64,000 nucleotides of DNA from Culex pipiens pallens (taxonomy: Eukaryota; Arthropoda; Insecta; Diptera; Culicidae). Under the pieces are notes generated by a model. That model worked only from the letters and a program-made list of their open reading frames with translations, was not told the DNA's origin and made no database searches. The stretch is from contig NC_068939.1 of NCBI RefSeq assembly GCF_016801865.2, positions 72,654,100 to 72,718,099 on the forward strand, in the 5' to 3' direction. A program made the position numbers and the translations under genes. Positions 1 through 12,742 of this stretch are shown piece after piece. Within the stretch, counting starts at the first letter, position 1. Each line of letters opens with the position of its first letter.

Positions 1-46
1 TTGGTTGTAAAATAGTTATATTTTAAGTTAGCAGTTTCAAAAAACG

Positions 47-343
47 GGTGCCACGGTATCTCAACAGTCTCAACACTGCTTTGACCAAAACGGCTCAAAA
101 TTTTGGTGAAGACCGGTCCCGTGTGCATGACGAAGTTCGATTTTCAAAAAGTTTATTTTTAAAAAAGATAAAAATATTTTTATGTTTTTCATATAAAAAA
201 ATCGTCAGTTTTTGATTTTTGTATTTTTTTAAAAAGCAAAATTTAAAAATCGGGCTTTGTCATGCACACGGGATATGTCTTGAGAGTCTTCACCTCAAAT
301 TTCAGCCAATTTGGTCCATCCCATCTTGAGATATCGTGGCACC
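47..343. repeat. inverted repeat of about 115-bp arms
   Basis: GGGTGCCACGGTATCTCAAC at 47 is mirrored by TTGAGATATCGTGGCACC ending at 343, and CCGTGTGCATGACGAAG near 120 by CTTTGTCATGCACACGG near 254. The spacer is about 70 bp. It is probably a small foldback element; its outer ends are unclear so near the window edge. Confidence 0.7.
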
Positions 344-549
344 TGTAAATCAACTCGATGTTTTGAGAAAAACTTTCAGAAAATTTGACAGACTGCTTTG
401 CGCATGGCAAAATTTTGGGCTTAAATCGTCTCTTACTAAGTTTAATCATGAAATATCTTCATGAAACTTTCAGGAGTGATTGAAAATCATCTTTTAAGTA
501 GATTCCATAAATTTTCTGTAATATGAAATTTTGTGATTTCTTACATGTA

Positions 550-766
550 CACAGAAAAAAATCGTGGTAATATTACATCTGGGAAGGGGTACATCTTTTA
601 TGTCAGAAAAAAGGTGTAATTTTACCTCTGGAAATGTGTAATTTTACCACTTTTCTGGTGTAATGTCACTTTTTCAGTCTAAAATGAGGTAAAATTACAT
701 CATAAAAGAGGTAATATTCAACCTCCCAAAATTACAGCTTCCAAATTTACATTATTTTTTTCTGTG
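550..766. mobile_element. TA-flanked short MITE (217 bp) with CACAGAAAAAA ends
   Basis: Inverted ends CACAGAAAAAAAT and ATTTTTTTCTGTG are flanked by TA (548-549, 767-768). The body is rich in GTAAAATTACATC and its complement. It is the best copy of a family seen many times in this window. Confidence 0.85.
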
Positions 767-768
767 TA

Positions 769-1909
769 TGTAACCCCTTAAGTCATCAGCTGATGGTTGA
801 ATTTTGATTCGACTGAGCAAATTTTTGCTGTTACGAACGATGTTTTCTAGAGAGAGAAACTAGTTATTATTTAGCTGTAAAGCAAGTTATTCGAAAGTAA
901 ATAAACTCAACATACTTCCGCATGATCTAAATAAACGCTTGAAGACTCACCCCAAACCACTTAGATCCATCATGCTAATTGGGACAAAATCAAACAAACG
1001 AGAAGACTCTTGCTTCAACCGGGTGTTTCACGTTGTTCCCACGAATTCCAAAAATCACTCTTACCCCTTAAGCACATGAGAAATTGGAATCGAGAAATGA
1101 CACAAATCTGGTAACCGCAATTGGACCCTCGTGACTTTGCACTTATTAACCGTACGATAACAAGGCGCACAGCCGCTGATTTGTGGTAGTTTCGCACCAC
1201 CGGCCATTCTGCTGTCTTGTCACACAGAGGTCGTGCCAAGTGTCGCCTCTCTGATCACTCGTATTGGACAGATTGCATGACACGCTTCTCGGGCGTCCCA
1301 AAAAGATAGGACTTTGGACGGAATCTTTCTGGAATTAGTCGCCACTGCACGATCTCTCTCTCCATTTCTCAGAGAAGGCATTCTTTGGAATTACGGAAAA
1401 AAAATTAAGATAAAAAAAAATACTCAAAACATTACGAATCGAAACAAGACCTTCTACTTTCTATGTTGCATAGTTCGCTAGGTCACTTTGTCCTCAAAAT
1501 AAGAAATCATAAAAGGCCATATTATTACTTTTTTTGATTACTGCTTCAGGACTGGAGGCTCGCCAATAATTTCAAAAGGATTGTTTAAAAAAAATGAATT
1601 TCCAGAGAACCTCCCAGCTGTTTGCTCAATTAAACCGGGTGTTGGTTTGACCGCGCATATGTTTCGGATAATAATTATAAAAAATAAAAAACGCAGATAT
1701 TCAAATGCCTTTGGCCCCGCTCCTCACAGGCTTTGAAGTCATGCCGCCCCATTTGGATGTCCGAGGCGCCAATGTCCAGGGCACTGTGTGACCACTAGCG
1801 GCACTCGACTCACGACTCTAACCTCAATTTCGTTCCCGGTTTCGGTCCACGGTGAAGGTACTCTCCTGCTGAAACCTTTTGATAAATTGTCTCACTTTGC
1901 TCATGTGAG
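769..1909. other. no gene recognised
   Basis: Intron-like DNA. A more balanced block at about 1000-1250 has no convincing frame. Confidence 0.5.
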
Positions 1910-1911
1910 TA

Positions 1912-2794
1912 CCGTAAACCGGGGTGACTTTGATAGGATTTCAATTTGTTTTCAGAATATTTTCCAACAGGTAAGGTTTTTCTCAAGGTTATTATGTTTA
2001 AAACATGTACTGGGGTAGAGCACACAAAGTCTATGCACAATTTCAGAAAAAAAAGTTTTTTTCAATAATGTTTAGAAAAATAGTTACGTTAAAATTCTTT
2101 GTTTTAATTCCGGGGTGACTTTGATAGTCATAGTTTTTCTTGTTAAAATCATATTTAAGATGTTCAAACTTTATTTGTACGCTAAATGTACCATCACTAA
2201 AGTAGCTGATATAGTTTTTAAGAAAAAAAAAATCAATGTTTATATTTAGTTTACTAAGTGTATAAGCTTTTTAGCAAAATACATATAAATTTTAGGTAAA
2301 ATTGTTAAAAAGTCGGAATTTTGCCTGAAATTTGTTAAAACTAGTTTTATTGTAAAATTATCGATTTATATTGCATTTTATACTGAATTCAAAGCACTAT
2401 AAATTTGGAGATTTTTTTTTAATCGTGTTTCAAAAACACATATTATTTATTATTTACAAGCTTTTTAACCTTCTCCTAGTGGAAAATTGTCCAAAGAATC
2501 CGAAAATTCATTCCATTTTTCGATTAAAAATCATGTTCATTGAGAAAATCATGACACTTTGAGAAGTTTAAAATAATGACTTTCATAAACATTTTCTTAA
2601 CTATAGTTAACTAACTTTTTAAACTTGTCAAAATTTTATGAAAAGTTCTTCTTGAGGTACTTTGAACACTTCTCTACCATGGTCAGTATGTTTCTAAACC
2701 ATTCCTTACGTATTTTAACTGTACTCTTAATTTTGCGGAAAAATCGCAAACCTATCAAAGTCACCCCGGCTATCAAAGTCACCCCGTTTTACGG
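1912..2794. mobile_element. TA-flanked MITE (883 bp) with CCGTAAAMCGGGGTGAC ends
   Basis: Inverted ends CCGTAAACCGGGGTGACTTT (left) and CCGTAAAACGGGGTGACTTT (right, inverted) are flanked by TA (1910-1911, 2795-2796). GGGGTGACTTTGATAG recurs inside at about 2112 and, inverted, at about 2757-2774, so the end motif is repeated subterminally. The interior is AT-rich without coding potential. Tc1/mariner-like by the TA target; no transposase. Confidence 0.88.
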
Positions 2795-2796
2795 TA

Positions 2797-3449
2797 CGCA
2801 AGCACGAAAAAAACATGACTTCGAACGTGTGAATTAACTTAACTCTCAGCTGTGCGTTGGTGGTACATACACAAAAACAAAAAACAGGGAAAGGGAATGA
2901 GTTGCACAACGATGTACGAGAACAAATTGGACCCAGTACTTTGTGTGCTGTCAACATGTGGTCTGAAAAATTGACAGTTTGAAATGGGAAAGCCAAAACT
3001 AAATTTGTTAAATCTCATTACAACACAATCAAACGAATAAAATTTATCTTTCCCTCAGCCAACAATAAATCACGGAACACCGCCCTCGAAATCCGAACTT
3101 GGAACCGTCGTCAGCAGACTAAAGAGTATGAAACAGGGTCACACCTGAAAGGCCGCTGGGGACTTCTGCGGAGACATCAACTTGCCCAATAGGGCAATTT
3201 GTGATACAGTGCCTCGCTGGTAAGGACACAGAGAGTTGGCATCTGTTTGGACTTTAGTATCCTGCTGGTGAGTTTTCAGGGCTGCCATTGGCCAACGCAA
3301 TGTAGCTGGTGAAAAAAGGTGAATGAATAGCTTTTGCAAGATTTGTTTATCTGCTAATTAATCAAACTTGATTTTCATCTGATTATAACCTTTGTAAAAG
3401 GGAATTAACATCTCAAAAGAGCTTTGAATCGAAAACTATATTTTACAAC
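2797..3449. other. no gene recognised
   Basis: A balanced-composition block at about 3050-3330 is probably unique intronic DNA; frames are short and overlap. Confidence 0.5.
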
Positions 3450-5605
3450 TGAAAATAAAATATCGAAAACCTGCCCAAAAAATATATATTAAAAATCATT
3501 TTTTGATGTAAAATCCAATTTACAATCGGAAAATATCTACTACAATTTTCTTGAAAAAAAAGCACCCCCGAAAAAAATATAAAAAATAATGATCAGAAAA
3601 TGTCCCAAAAGTTCATTTTTTCAACATTGAAAATCGAACCATTTGATTTTCATCGATTCGAATGTTTTGTGAGACTGTATCTCAGAAGCTAATTGCCCGA
3701 ATTTAAAAGTTCCATAGAGAAAATTGTAGGAAATTTGTCTAAACCTATAAAAAAATGCAGGGTGTTTTTCTTTCAAGAAATATTTTCAAAAAGCACCAAA
3801 GAGTAGCTCGAAAACGACACATTTTACACATTTTACGATTTCACGAAATATGAAACATTCGTGAAATTTTCTGATCTTTTCGAAAACAATATTTGCAAAT
3901 TTTTAAATCAAGATTAACATTGCAATTGGGCCAAAAATTCAATACCATGCCCTTTTGAAATGTTAGTCTTGATTTAATTTTTTTTAAATATTGTTTTTGA
4001 AAAGATCATAAAATTTCACGATTGTTTCATATTTTAACATTGTAAATCGGACCATTAGTTGCTGAGATATCGACATTAGAAAATGGTGGGTTGTTTGGGT
4101 GAGACTTAGAAAACAACAATTTTCCTGTTTTTAAATCATTGCATGGCAATATCTCAGCAACGAAGGGTCGTATCAACAAAGCTCAAAAAAGCAAAATATA
4201 GAGGATAATATTTTTTTCAAAAGCGGGCAAACATGTGCACTAATCAAAAAAAAAATTAAAAGATGCAACTATTTAAAAAAAAGTATCTTAGAAATGGCTA
4301 TAACTTGAAACGGTGCACTTAATCAAAATTTCACTAAAGTACTTTTTGAATGCAAATTCGATTTTACATCAAAAAATGAAATTGAAAAAATTGTTGCGAG
4401 CAATATTTCGATTTTTGAAAAAAAAACAGTATTGATTCAAAAATTCAAAACTCGGTCAAAGATTTTTTGCTCATTCAGGAAATTTCTGAAAAGTTGGCAT
4501 TTAATGTCTCCTAAAACATATCAGAAAATATTAAAAAAATAAAAATAGTGTTTTTTTTTTTGCAAATTATGTTAAGTGACAAACATTGAATTTAAAAATC
4601 ACCAATTTTTTTCACCGTTTATCATTTTTTTCAGTGTAGTCCTTATCACTCAAACGCTCGGGTAGTCAATTGACCCTTATTTTTTTCTTAAAAATCTCAT
4701 AACTTTTGATAGAGTTGACCAATTTGGATGCTTCCGGTTGCAAAAGATCCAGATTTGTCTATATTTTTAACTGTCAGATGGGGGACAAATATGGTCCATT
4801 TTTACCGGAGATATTCCGGATTCCGTTGGGGTACCTCGGCCCTCCTATATGGGTATTTGGCCAATCTAATAAAAACTTTTCGACAGAAAAATGTCGGAAA
4901 TGATGCAAAACTTCAAGGCATCATCCTAATACATCATCCTGCAAAAATAATTGTTAAGTCCTACGGGGCAGCGGAGCCGGTTCCAGTTGGGCACCTATTG
5001 ACATCAGCTCAGTGAACCGTTTCTGGTTGGAACCTGTTCCGGTGCCCGAAGGTCTTGAGCATGTCATGTATCTATGCAGGATGGTGTATTAGGATGATGC
5101 CTTGAAGTTTTGCGTCATTTCCGACATTTTTCTGTCGAACAGTTTTTATTATATTAGCCAAATACCCATATTGGAGGGCTGAGGTACCCCAACGGAATCC
5201 GAAATATCTCCGGTAAAAATGGACCATATTTGGCCCCCATCTGACAGTTAAAAAAATAGACAAATCTGGATCTTTTGCAACCGGAAGCATCCAAATTGGT
5301 CAACTCTATCAAAAGTTATGAGATTTTTAAGAAAAAAATAGGGGTCAATTGATTACCCGAGCGTTTGAGTGTTATCCAAGCTTTGCCGGAGACACCAAAT
5401 CGATTAAAAAATTCCTTCAAAAGATACAGATTTTTTAATTTTATCATTTTTGTATGAACAGCTGCTAAATTTGTATGGAAAATTATATGGACAAACTAAT
5501 TATGCAAAATGGCTTCTTAGGGCATACCGAAGGCAACAAAAAAAGTTTCAGCCGGATGAAAAAAAAATAAAAAATGAAAAATACCAATTTCGTAGAGAAC
5601 TGCTC
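3450..5605. mobile_element. palindromic element, family A, degraded left arm, interrupted by a foldback element
   Basis: The centre is near 3925, where AAATCAAGATTAACATT faces AATGTTAGTCTTGATTT. The right arm runs 3940-5605, ending GTAGAGAACTGCTC. The left arm is diverged and only loosely visible from about 3450; its outer end is lost. The right arm is split at 4643-4646 by the 725-bp foldback element 4647-5371, right beside the conserved core (minus strand, near 5385). Confidence 0.75.
4647..5371. mobile_element. foldback element with CACTCAAACGCTCGGGTA ends, target duplication TTAT
   Basis: Two arms of about 300 bp (4647-4942 and 5076-5371) are reverse complements with scattered differences. 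The ends are CACTCAAACGCTCGGGTA. TTAT flanks both sides (4643-4646, 5372-5375). Related copies elsewhere in the window (near 15040 and 47620) show the host sequence continuing CAGTGTAGTCC to CTTTGCCG without it, which supports insertion. The spacer is 133 bp. No coding capacity is seen. Confidence 0.88.
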
Positions 5606-8073
5606 TATTTAAAAGTAATTAATGGGTCCAATAAAATAGAACAAGCAACTCTCTATTGTTGATGTATCTGAAAATGTTGTTCAAATGGCGGCAAACTGCA
5701 AAAGTGACGAGAATAAGTCAAAAAACTGTGCAGCATTTTTTCTTGATCTGGCCACCATCTTTACATGAGATATGCCCCAAAGATCTAAAGAATTGGGATG
5801 AAAATCATATTCAGTTTCTTTGAAGACCATTCTAAAGATACAAATACTTTGAAGATCTGGCAACCCCTTTCCAAGAAAAAATAAATAAATTAAAAAAATA
5901 AGTAAAAATAAAAACAAAAATAGAAAATATTTTGCATCTACAATGTGAGTCAAAAGTATTGAAGATCTGGCAACTCTTTGTTGAGACTTGGTCACACACA
6001 GTATGTTTGAATATTTAGCATTTCTTCCTTTTTAAAAATTCACGAATCTCAACTATGAACATTGGTTTTTAAAACAGAATGTTATTGTTAATTTGCATTT
6101 TTTTTTAATTTTTAGAATGATCAAATTGATTTTTTTCACCAAAGACGTCCAATCAGTTAGCACTGACTTCACAGCAAGTCAGCTTGTTAGCCTGCACTAA
6201 AGTATCAATGAGTCCAGCAAAATTGTATGCTAGCTAGTAGCACCGAAGCTAATAGTGTCAGTACTAGAACAAGTAGAGGTTGCAGCATAAATCATATCGA
6301 CCCTGAGGCCACTGCGATTCAGCAACAAAAACCGAAAACAAAAAACCGTCTAGTTCCACCGACAATACGGTATTGTTTGTGCATATTTTTGCACACACAC
6401 ACTCACATTTATGCTACCATTTTTTTTTTCTTGACGACTCTGCCTACAGACTTTATTGCACAATGTTTGCACAGACCCCCGGTGGTGCGCAGTTGCAAGC
6501 ATTAACATTTTGTAAATTATCACAAGTGGCAAATCTGTGCTGCCGCCGCCGAAGCACTCCGGAATATATTTATACGGCCACCGAAAGGCAATTACCACCC
6601 GGTGTTGACACGTGTGCTGACAGTTTTCCAGGGTTCCGAAGTTTGGCCGTATTATGACTAACTGGGGACAGATGTTTTAGTCGCGGTTATAAAGCATTTG
6701 GTGGGCTTGCTCTGGTGTGTGACACGGTGCATATTGATTGGCTTGGTGTGTGGAGATTGTACCCTTTTTCAGATGAATTATGGAACAGTTTAGCACAAAA
6801 CGGTAGTTGTCTGGTGGTGGTTATTACTGTTGTGAAATTATGATGCCAGTTGGGTGAATTGAAGTGCACGTGTGAGTTATTTATTAAATCGTGTGAGTGA
6901 CTAAATCAGTGAATAAGTAACTGAGTGAATACAAGAGCGGATAATATACCAGAAGATCTATAATTTCCCATGTAAAAATCAATCAAACATGTGATTCTTT
7001 CCAGAATGCACTTTCCTCCAGTGCTCAATCAGCTAATAATGTAGTGTTTTTTTGTGTTTCCTTTCGTCCACTTGAGTCAACAGCGCTCGATAGCACACAC
7101 CTCCACACCAAAACAGGAAAATGGCTCAATCGAAGCACTTGCGAGCAGCAGCAGCTCTATCGAAGGGGGCACTTCCACTCCCCCCGAGAGCTCAATCGTC
7201 GATCTATCGGCAACAGCACCATGAGTAAAACAGCAGAACTTGCACACTCTCGCTCTCTCTGTTGGTGTTTCTGCACGAGTGCATAAAGTAAATCGGAAAT
7301 TGAATTCTCAATTGAACTGGATGGAATCGCGCCCCGGAAACAAAGCGACCCCCAACTTCCCCATAAAGGGACGAGAGTTTGCAGTAAATAATTCCTGTTT
7401 ATAGTTTTTAATTGAATTGAAACCTCGGATAATAAATGCACAAACAGAGGCAATGGTGCGTGTGCGCGATCTAATAGATTAAATAACAATGAGTAGAAAA
7501 AATGTAAATTAATTTACAAATAGTCATACTGAGAGGAAGCCCTCACAAGGATGATCAAATTGCCCTCAATTCAGATAATGTTACCTCTGTGAATTTTCAT
7601 GTTTCAAGCTAGTTTACCTTCCAATTTCCAATAAAACACATCAAATGATTTTTATCCATTTTAGCAACGAAGCCATTTTAATTTTCAGTCTAATTTTGCA
7701 ACCAATCAGTCGGCGCATATTCAGTATATCCCTTTCAAATTCTTCGAACTAATCCGCGCTGGAGAGGAAAACCTAATTTGTTTCTATGCAATCAACGAGG
7801 TTTTCCCCTTTTCCTGGGAGTTGCATCAAATGCACTACACTGTACGGGAACAACCCGATTCTATTAGTCTCATTTTGTTGCAAATCCATCTCGCTGGTTT
7901 GCATAGTAAGAAAAAAGGTAACATTTTTGATTATTTGAATAGTTTTAAATAAACTTCCAAAATCCAACATTTCGCAAAACCCCAATTTTTTAAGTGTAGA
8001 TCAATGTTAATTATGCACTTCTGGTAGGGTGGTTCTCGAAAGCGTTCAATTTTACGAATCCTGAAAATTTTCA
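5606..8073. other. no gene recognised; low-repeat block
   Basis: About 6180-7480 is the longest low-repeat stretch left of the nmo exon, with CA- and CAG-rich patches. Overlapping frames on both strands suggest chance ORFs. It may hold regulatory sequence, but nothing specific was seen. Confidence 0.5.
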
Positions 8074-8895
8074 ACTGAGCAATTACAAGTCTCCATACAA
8101 TTTTGGCTGCTGTCCATACAAAAATGGTACGTAAATATTCAAACAGCTGTAACTTTTGAGTGAATTTTCTGATCAATTTGGTGTCTTCGGCAAAGTTGTA
8201 GGTATTGTTGAGGACTATTGAGAAAAAAATGGGTACACGGAAAAAAAATTGCCGATTTCTTTATTAACTTCTTTTGACAAAAACTCAATTTTCCAAAATA
8301 CGTATTTTTTGATTTTCGAGATTTTTTGATATGTTTTAGGGGACAAAAATCCGCAACTTTTGAGCCATAGAAAAACATGGTCAAAAAATCTGCCGCCGAG
8401 TTATGAATTTTTGAAAAAATGGTGATTTTTCGAAAAAATCGAAATTTTATGCAAAAACAAATTTGACGTTATTTTTAATGCAAAATTTAATTTGCAACCG
8501 AAAACTACTTTACAGATTTTTTGATAAAGAGCTCCGTTTTCAAGGTATAGCCACCGAAAGTTTGATTTTAGCGAAATATTTGCAGTTTTTCGATTTTCAA
8601 AAATAGTGACCATAAGTGACCATTTCTAAAAATATTTTTTTTAATAGTTCAGAAAATTTGCTATAAAATTGTTTAAGAGACATTGAAGATTGGACCTCGG
8701 GTTGCTGAAATACAGCCGCTTTAAGAAAAAGAAACACGAAAATTTAAGTTTTCTAAGTCTCACCAAAACAACCCACCATTTTCTAATGTCGATATCTCAG
8801 CAACTAATGGTCCGATTTTCAATGTTAAAACATGAAACATTCGTGAAATTTTCCGATCTTTTCGCAAAAAAGTACATAATTTTCAAAAATAAAAA
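8074..8895. mobile_element. family A palindrome, left arm only
   Basis: It starts near GAGCAATTAC, then TCCATACAAAAATGGTA, the core TTTGGTGTCTTCGGCAAAG (about 8178) and the usual interior up to CATTCGTGAAATTTTCCGAT near 8850. The mirror arm is missing, replaced by unrelated AT-rich DNA. Confidence 0.7.
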
Positions 8896-11800
8896 CTAGC
8901 GTCGCTTGTCTAGTTTTTTTTTGTTGAACATTAGTACAATACACAGTTTCAAAAGTTTAAATTCGATTGTCTGCAAAAAAAATCTGGAAACGGAAAATTG
9001 TGCCAAATTGCATTTAATTCGACGTTGAAATGTTTAAATATACCGAGAGTAAAATATTTAAACTTGGAGAAGTTTTGCGGCCAAAGCGTTCTGCTCTATT
9101 ATCCAGATTTTTTGTTATATGATGATATGGTGATGGTGGAAAAATCATTGAAAATTACACTACGGACAAACACGTATCTTTGACAGCTCATGAATTTCAT
9201 ATTTCCATTTATTTGCCTTTTTTCACAATGCAAATCAATAAGAAAGGCGTTTGATAGAGTGTTAATTCTGGAATTGGTTTCATTTTGAAATTACAATTTT
9301 AAAAATGATGGTAATATTCATCAGGGAATTATTAAAGATTTTGTGTCAAAAAAATGTGTAATATTACATCACAAACTAGTGAATTTTTATTTGTTTCTGG
9401 TGAATTTTCACCAGGTTCAAATTTTTACACATTTTTTAATGTAAAATTACTCAAAATAAAGGTATTATTAATCCAACCAAATTTTCAACCTTCGAAAATT
9501 CAACTTTTTTTTGCTAAATTTCTTCAATAATTTTCGAAGAAATTTGATCAACACTCTAGAACATTCTGTACTAAGTTTAATTTTACGAATTTTTGCACCG
9601 GCATGAATCGGCATATGCCGGATGTACCCTTCTTGAAAGTCCTGAAAAAGATTTTGATCTGTGTCTCAAAAGTCATATAATTTGATGAAGAAACCCCAAG
9701 AAGACAAGCTTAATATAGTAAACGAAGCAAATATTAAATCGTTGCAGAAACAATCAAATTTAGAAAAAAAATGCTCTCATTTCGTGACATCCTAAGACAG
9801 AATTCTTGGGAGTTAAAAAACATAGAGTTTAAAATTTTGTCCTGACTTTCCAAAAATGCATAAATAAAATATTTTCACAATTTTTTTTTATAAAAGTAAT
9901 GTTTAAATTTCAATACAATTACTGAAAACTATTGATAGTTTTATGCACTAATCCGCACATTTAATGTTTTTCACAACATCTTTGATATTTTTTCAAACAT
10001 TTCAGTTTCTTTATCGTTGGCCCTTTCGTCGGTTAAAAACTGTATCAAACAGAATTGAAAAAAAAAAAAATTGTCAAAATAGCCATAGATATTTTGGCTT
10101 AACTTAAGTAACTTCGCTTTTGAAACTGCATTCAAATATTGTAGGTTAACCCTTTATAACCCAACCTCCCTTATAGGTGGGCATCGATGTTAGAAATTAC
10201 TAATAAACCTTAAATATATTTTCAGGCAATTTTTTTAAAAGACAAGTGATTTTTTTGCAGAACAAAAGTTGCTCAGAATGACCTCTGAATACGAAACAAA
10301 ATTAAAATTACTTGCATTACTTGTTAAACTTGCAGTTCTTTTGAATAAAAAACTAATTTTATTCAAGTCATGATCAGCTGTTATTAGACATTAAAAAGAT
10401 ATAAATACAAATATCATGATTTGACAAATCATCAATAGAAAAAATAGTACCGAATTTTGCGAATTTTGTCAGCGGACCACGAACAAACCAAATTGCTTTC
10501 GTTTTTTTTTATTTTCTAGTTTTAAACAACAAATTCGAGTTCTTCGACCCCAATTCAGTCAAATTTGAATGATTGATTACCTGTATAGTTCAAAAATGCA
10601 TTTTTTCAATATTTTATCATCGCCAGTTTGGCCGCCATCTTGGATTGAAAATTCTAAATCACTTTAGAGTAGTTTAAGGGTCATACTAAAGCTCAACAAT
10701 CAAAAATAAGACAATTTTTTTTTTTTCGTGGTTCGATTATCCAAAGTGAAGTTGACCGTAATCAACTATTTTCAAAATTTCAAGCTGATTAATTTTTATT
10801 TATTTATTTTTATTGGTTTTATGATGGAGCAAAAATTTAAAAAAATCAGGGACTTAACCCAGGTGCGAAACATTCGATGATTTTGTTAGTAATCATAAAA
10901 ATTAAATATTTCCATCCTCTTAATGAAATAAGCCCACCCTAGAAATCAAACTAATGCCGGCAGCAGATGCAACACTTATTACTCGTAGAACCCCCAGAGA
11001 AAGAGATTACTTTCGTACTTCCAGAGAGGAAAAGACAACCAGCCAGATGCCCTCACCGGCGGTTGGGTGGAAAATGGCTCGGGAAAGTTGAGTGGGTGGA
11101 TGGCTCAAGTTTGAGTAAGCTTCATTTTGTAATCAATCTAGGCTGCTCCGGAACCGGGAAGAGGTTGGAAATATGGAGTGTTTTTTTTACTTGCAATGCT
11201 AGCGTTTTTACAAAAAAAAAAAAAAACGATTTAAATAGTTGCTTTACTTCTGATGACTTCAACTATTTTGGGAAATTACTTTTTGACCAGGTAACATTTC
11301 CTTATTTGCGGTAAATACAAGTCAAGTTATGAATGTTTACAAGAAAGACTTGATTGCTTTAACAAAAAAAAAGAACAGAACCGTTTAACGATGCTTGGAA
11401 AACTTGCAGAGAAAGTTTCACTGTCCAATGCAGAGAACCTAGGGAAGCTTAAAAATAAATCATCCACGAGACCAGTGCCGCTGCTTTGGAGAGATGATGA
11501 AAAATGTTGGAAAAACGAAGTAGCAGCAAAAAAAAGTGCTCCATGCAGCGGCACGAACAAATTGAAAAATTGCATTTTATGTTAGCCACGCCGGCAAGTG
11601 CCAGTGCAACTCTGTTCCTGGAGTCAGAGTCAGAGTGGAAGTGCAGTGGATTCAGCAGAGCTTTAAACAAATATTAACAAATAGAGCGAATTTCGTTTCA
11701 CACAATTTGCATAATTGGCTTTGCGTTTGCTCCCCGCAATTTTCCCATGCAAGGTTAGGGGGTGGCGGCGGCTGCGATGCCTCCCTTTTTTGTAGGTGTG

Positions 11801-12369
11801 AATTTGTGCCAGTGCCACTTTGTAAAATCAACGATACGATTTTTGCCCCTTTTTTTGCTGCTGCAACTGCTGCTGCATGTTTAAACGCGTTTATGTAAAT
11901 CTTGCGTTAAATGTTGTGTGTTTTCCCAGGCGAACATTTCGGGAGCAAACTATGTGCGAATGATACAAATGCTAATTAATTTAACCTGCAAAGAAGTGCT
12001 ACATTGTGAAATCAAAGCGGGAACGATTTTATGTTTCGAAAATTTTAATTTAGAGGGTCATTTTGAGCAACTTTTGTTCAACGAAAAACTTTACTTCTCT
12101 TGTTTTATGTTTTTCTTGTTTGATTCTTTGTCATTTTATTTGCACATATCTTGTTTAGTTTATGTTGGTTTCTGATAGTATTCGGCTAATCTAATGGCTT
12201 ATTATAATCTTTTGCCAATTTAGTTTTTTTTCTGGTTTTAAGCCACTTTTTCATATTATGCAAGTTTTTCACATTTGTTTACTATAGAATTATACCATCA
12301 TCAAATTGTTTAAAAATGCGTAGCGGCAAAGTCAAGTCAATACAAACGTTACTGTACACTTTTTTTACA
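8896..12369. other. no gene recognised
   Basis: Very AT-rich apart from blocks near 10960-11180 and 11580-11890, which have balanced composition but no consistent frame. One degraded MITE body (9290-9510) is listed separately. Confidence 0.5.
9290..9510. mobile_element. degraded CACAG-type MITE body
   Basis: The body motifs are present (ATGATGGTAATATTCATCAG, GTGTAATATTACATC, TGTAAAATTAC) but clear terminal repeats are not. Similar partial bodies lie at about 43765-43925, 56395-56486, 56690-56829 and 60590-60745. Confidence 0.5.
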
Positions 12370-12371
12370 TA

Positions 12372-12740
12372 CACAGCAAAAAATCCGATAGTAAAATCGC
12401 AAGCAAAAGCATGCACATCATCTTCGTCAAAATAAACACTTAATATTACACACTGCATGTACAATTTTTGCAAACACAAAATAAAAGTTGCAACCGACGG
12501 GATTCAAACCCAGCACCAACAGTAAGGACTGGCACCTTAGCCCACTCGGCCATCAGACCGATGAAATGCTGTAAGGATAAACGCATATATGAGCTTGACA
12601 TTTCGGTCAAGTAGGTTTCCCATACTGATGGGCTACATATTTCAGGGCGTAAAATTACATAAAATTGCATACAATAATGCAATATTCATTTTACACCTAG
12701 CACTTTTACACGCAGCTGGATTACTACTTTTTTAGCTGTG
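12372..12740. mobile_element. TA-flanked element with CACAGC ends carrying a tRNA-like sequence
   Basis: Inverted ends CACAGCAAAAAATCCGATAG and CACAGCTAAAAAAGTAGTAA (right end inverted) are flanked by TA (12370-12371, 12741-12742). The interior contains the minus-strand tRNA-like segment 12480-12563 and ACGTAAATTTTAC-type motifs. 369 bp, no coding frame. Confidence 0.75.
12480..12563 (-). other. tRNA-like sequence with Pol III A and B boxes
   Basis: On the minus strand, TGGCCGAGTGGGCTAAGG fits a box A and GGGTTTGAATCCC a box B. The anticodon-like stem CCAGT/GTTGG encloses CCTTACT, giving a TTA anticodon, which would read a stop codon. The T stem is imperfect and there is no long variable arm, although box A resembles Leu/Ser tRNAs. 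It is a tRNA-derived relic or SINE head, not a decoding tRNA. Confidence 0.7.
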
Positions 12741-12742
12741 TA

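Noticed and set aside
4728..5290. Two similar ORFs facing each other (MLPVAKDPDLSIF...)
   Set aside because: They lie in the two arms of the foldback element 4647-5371 and mirror each other by inversion; there is no sign of coding constraint.
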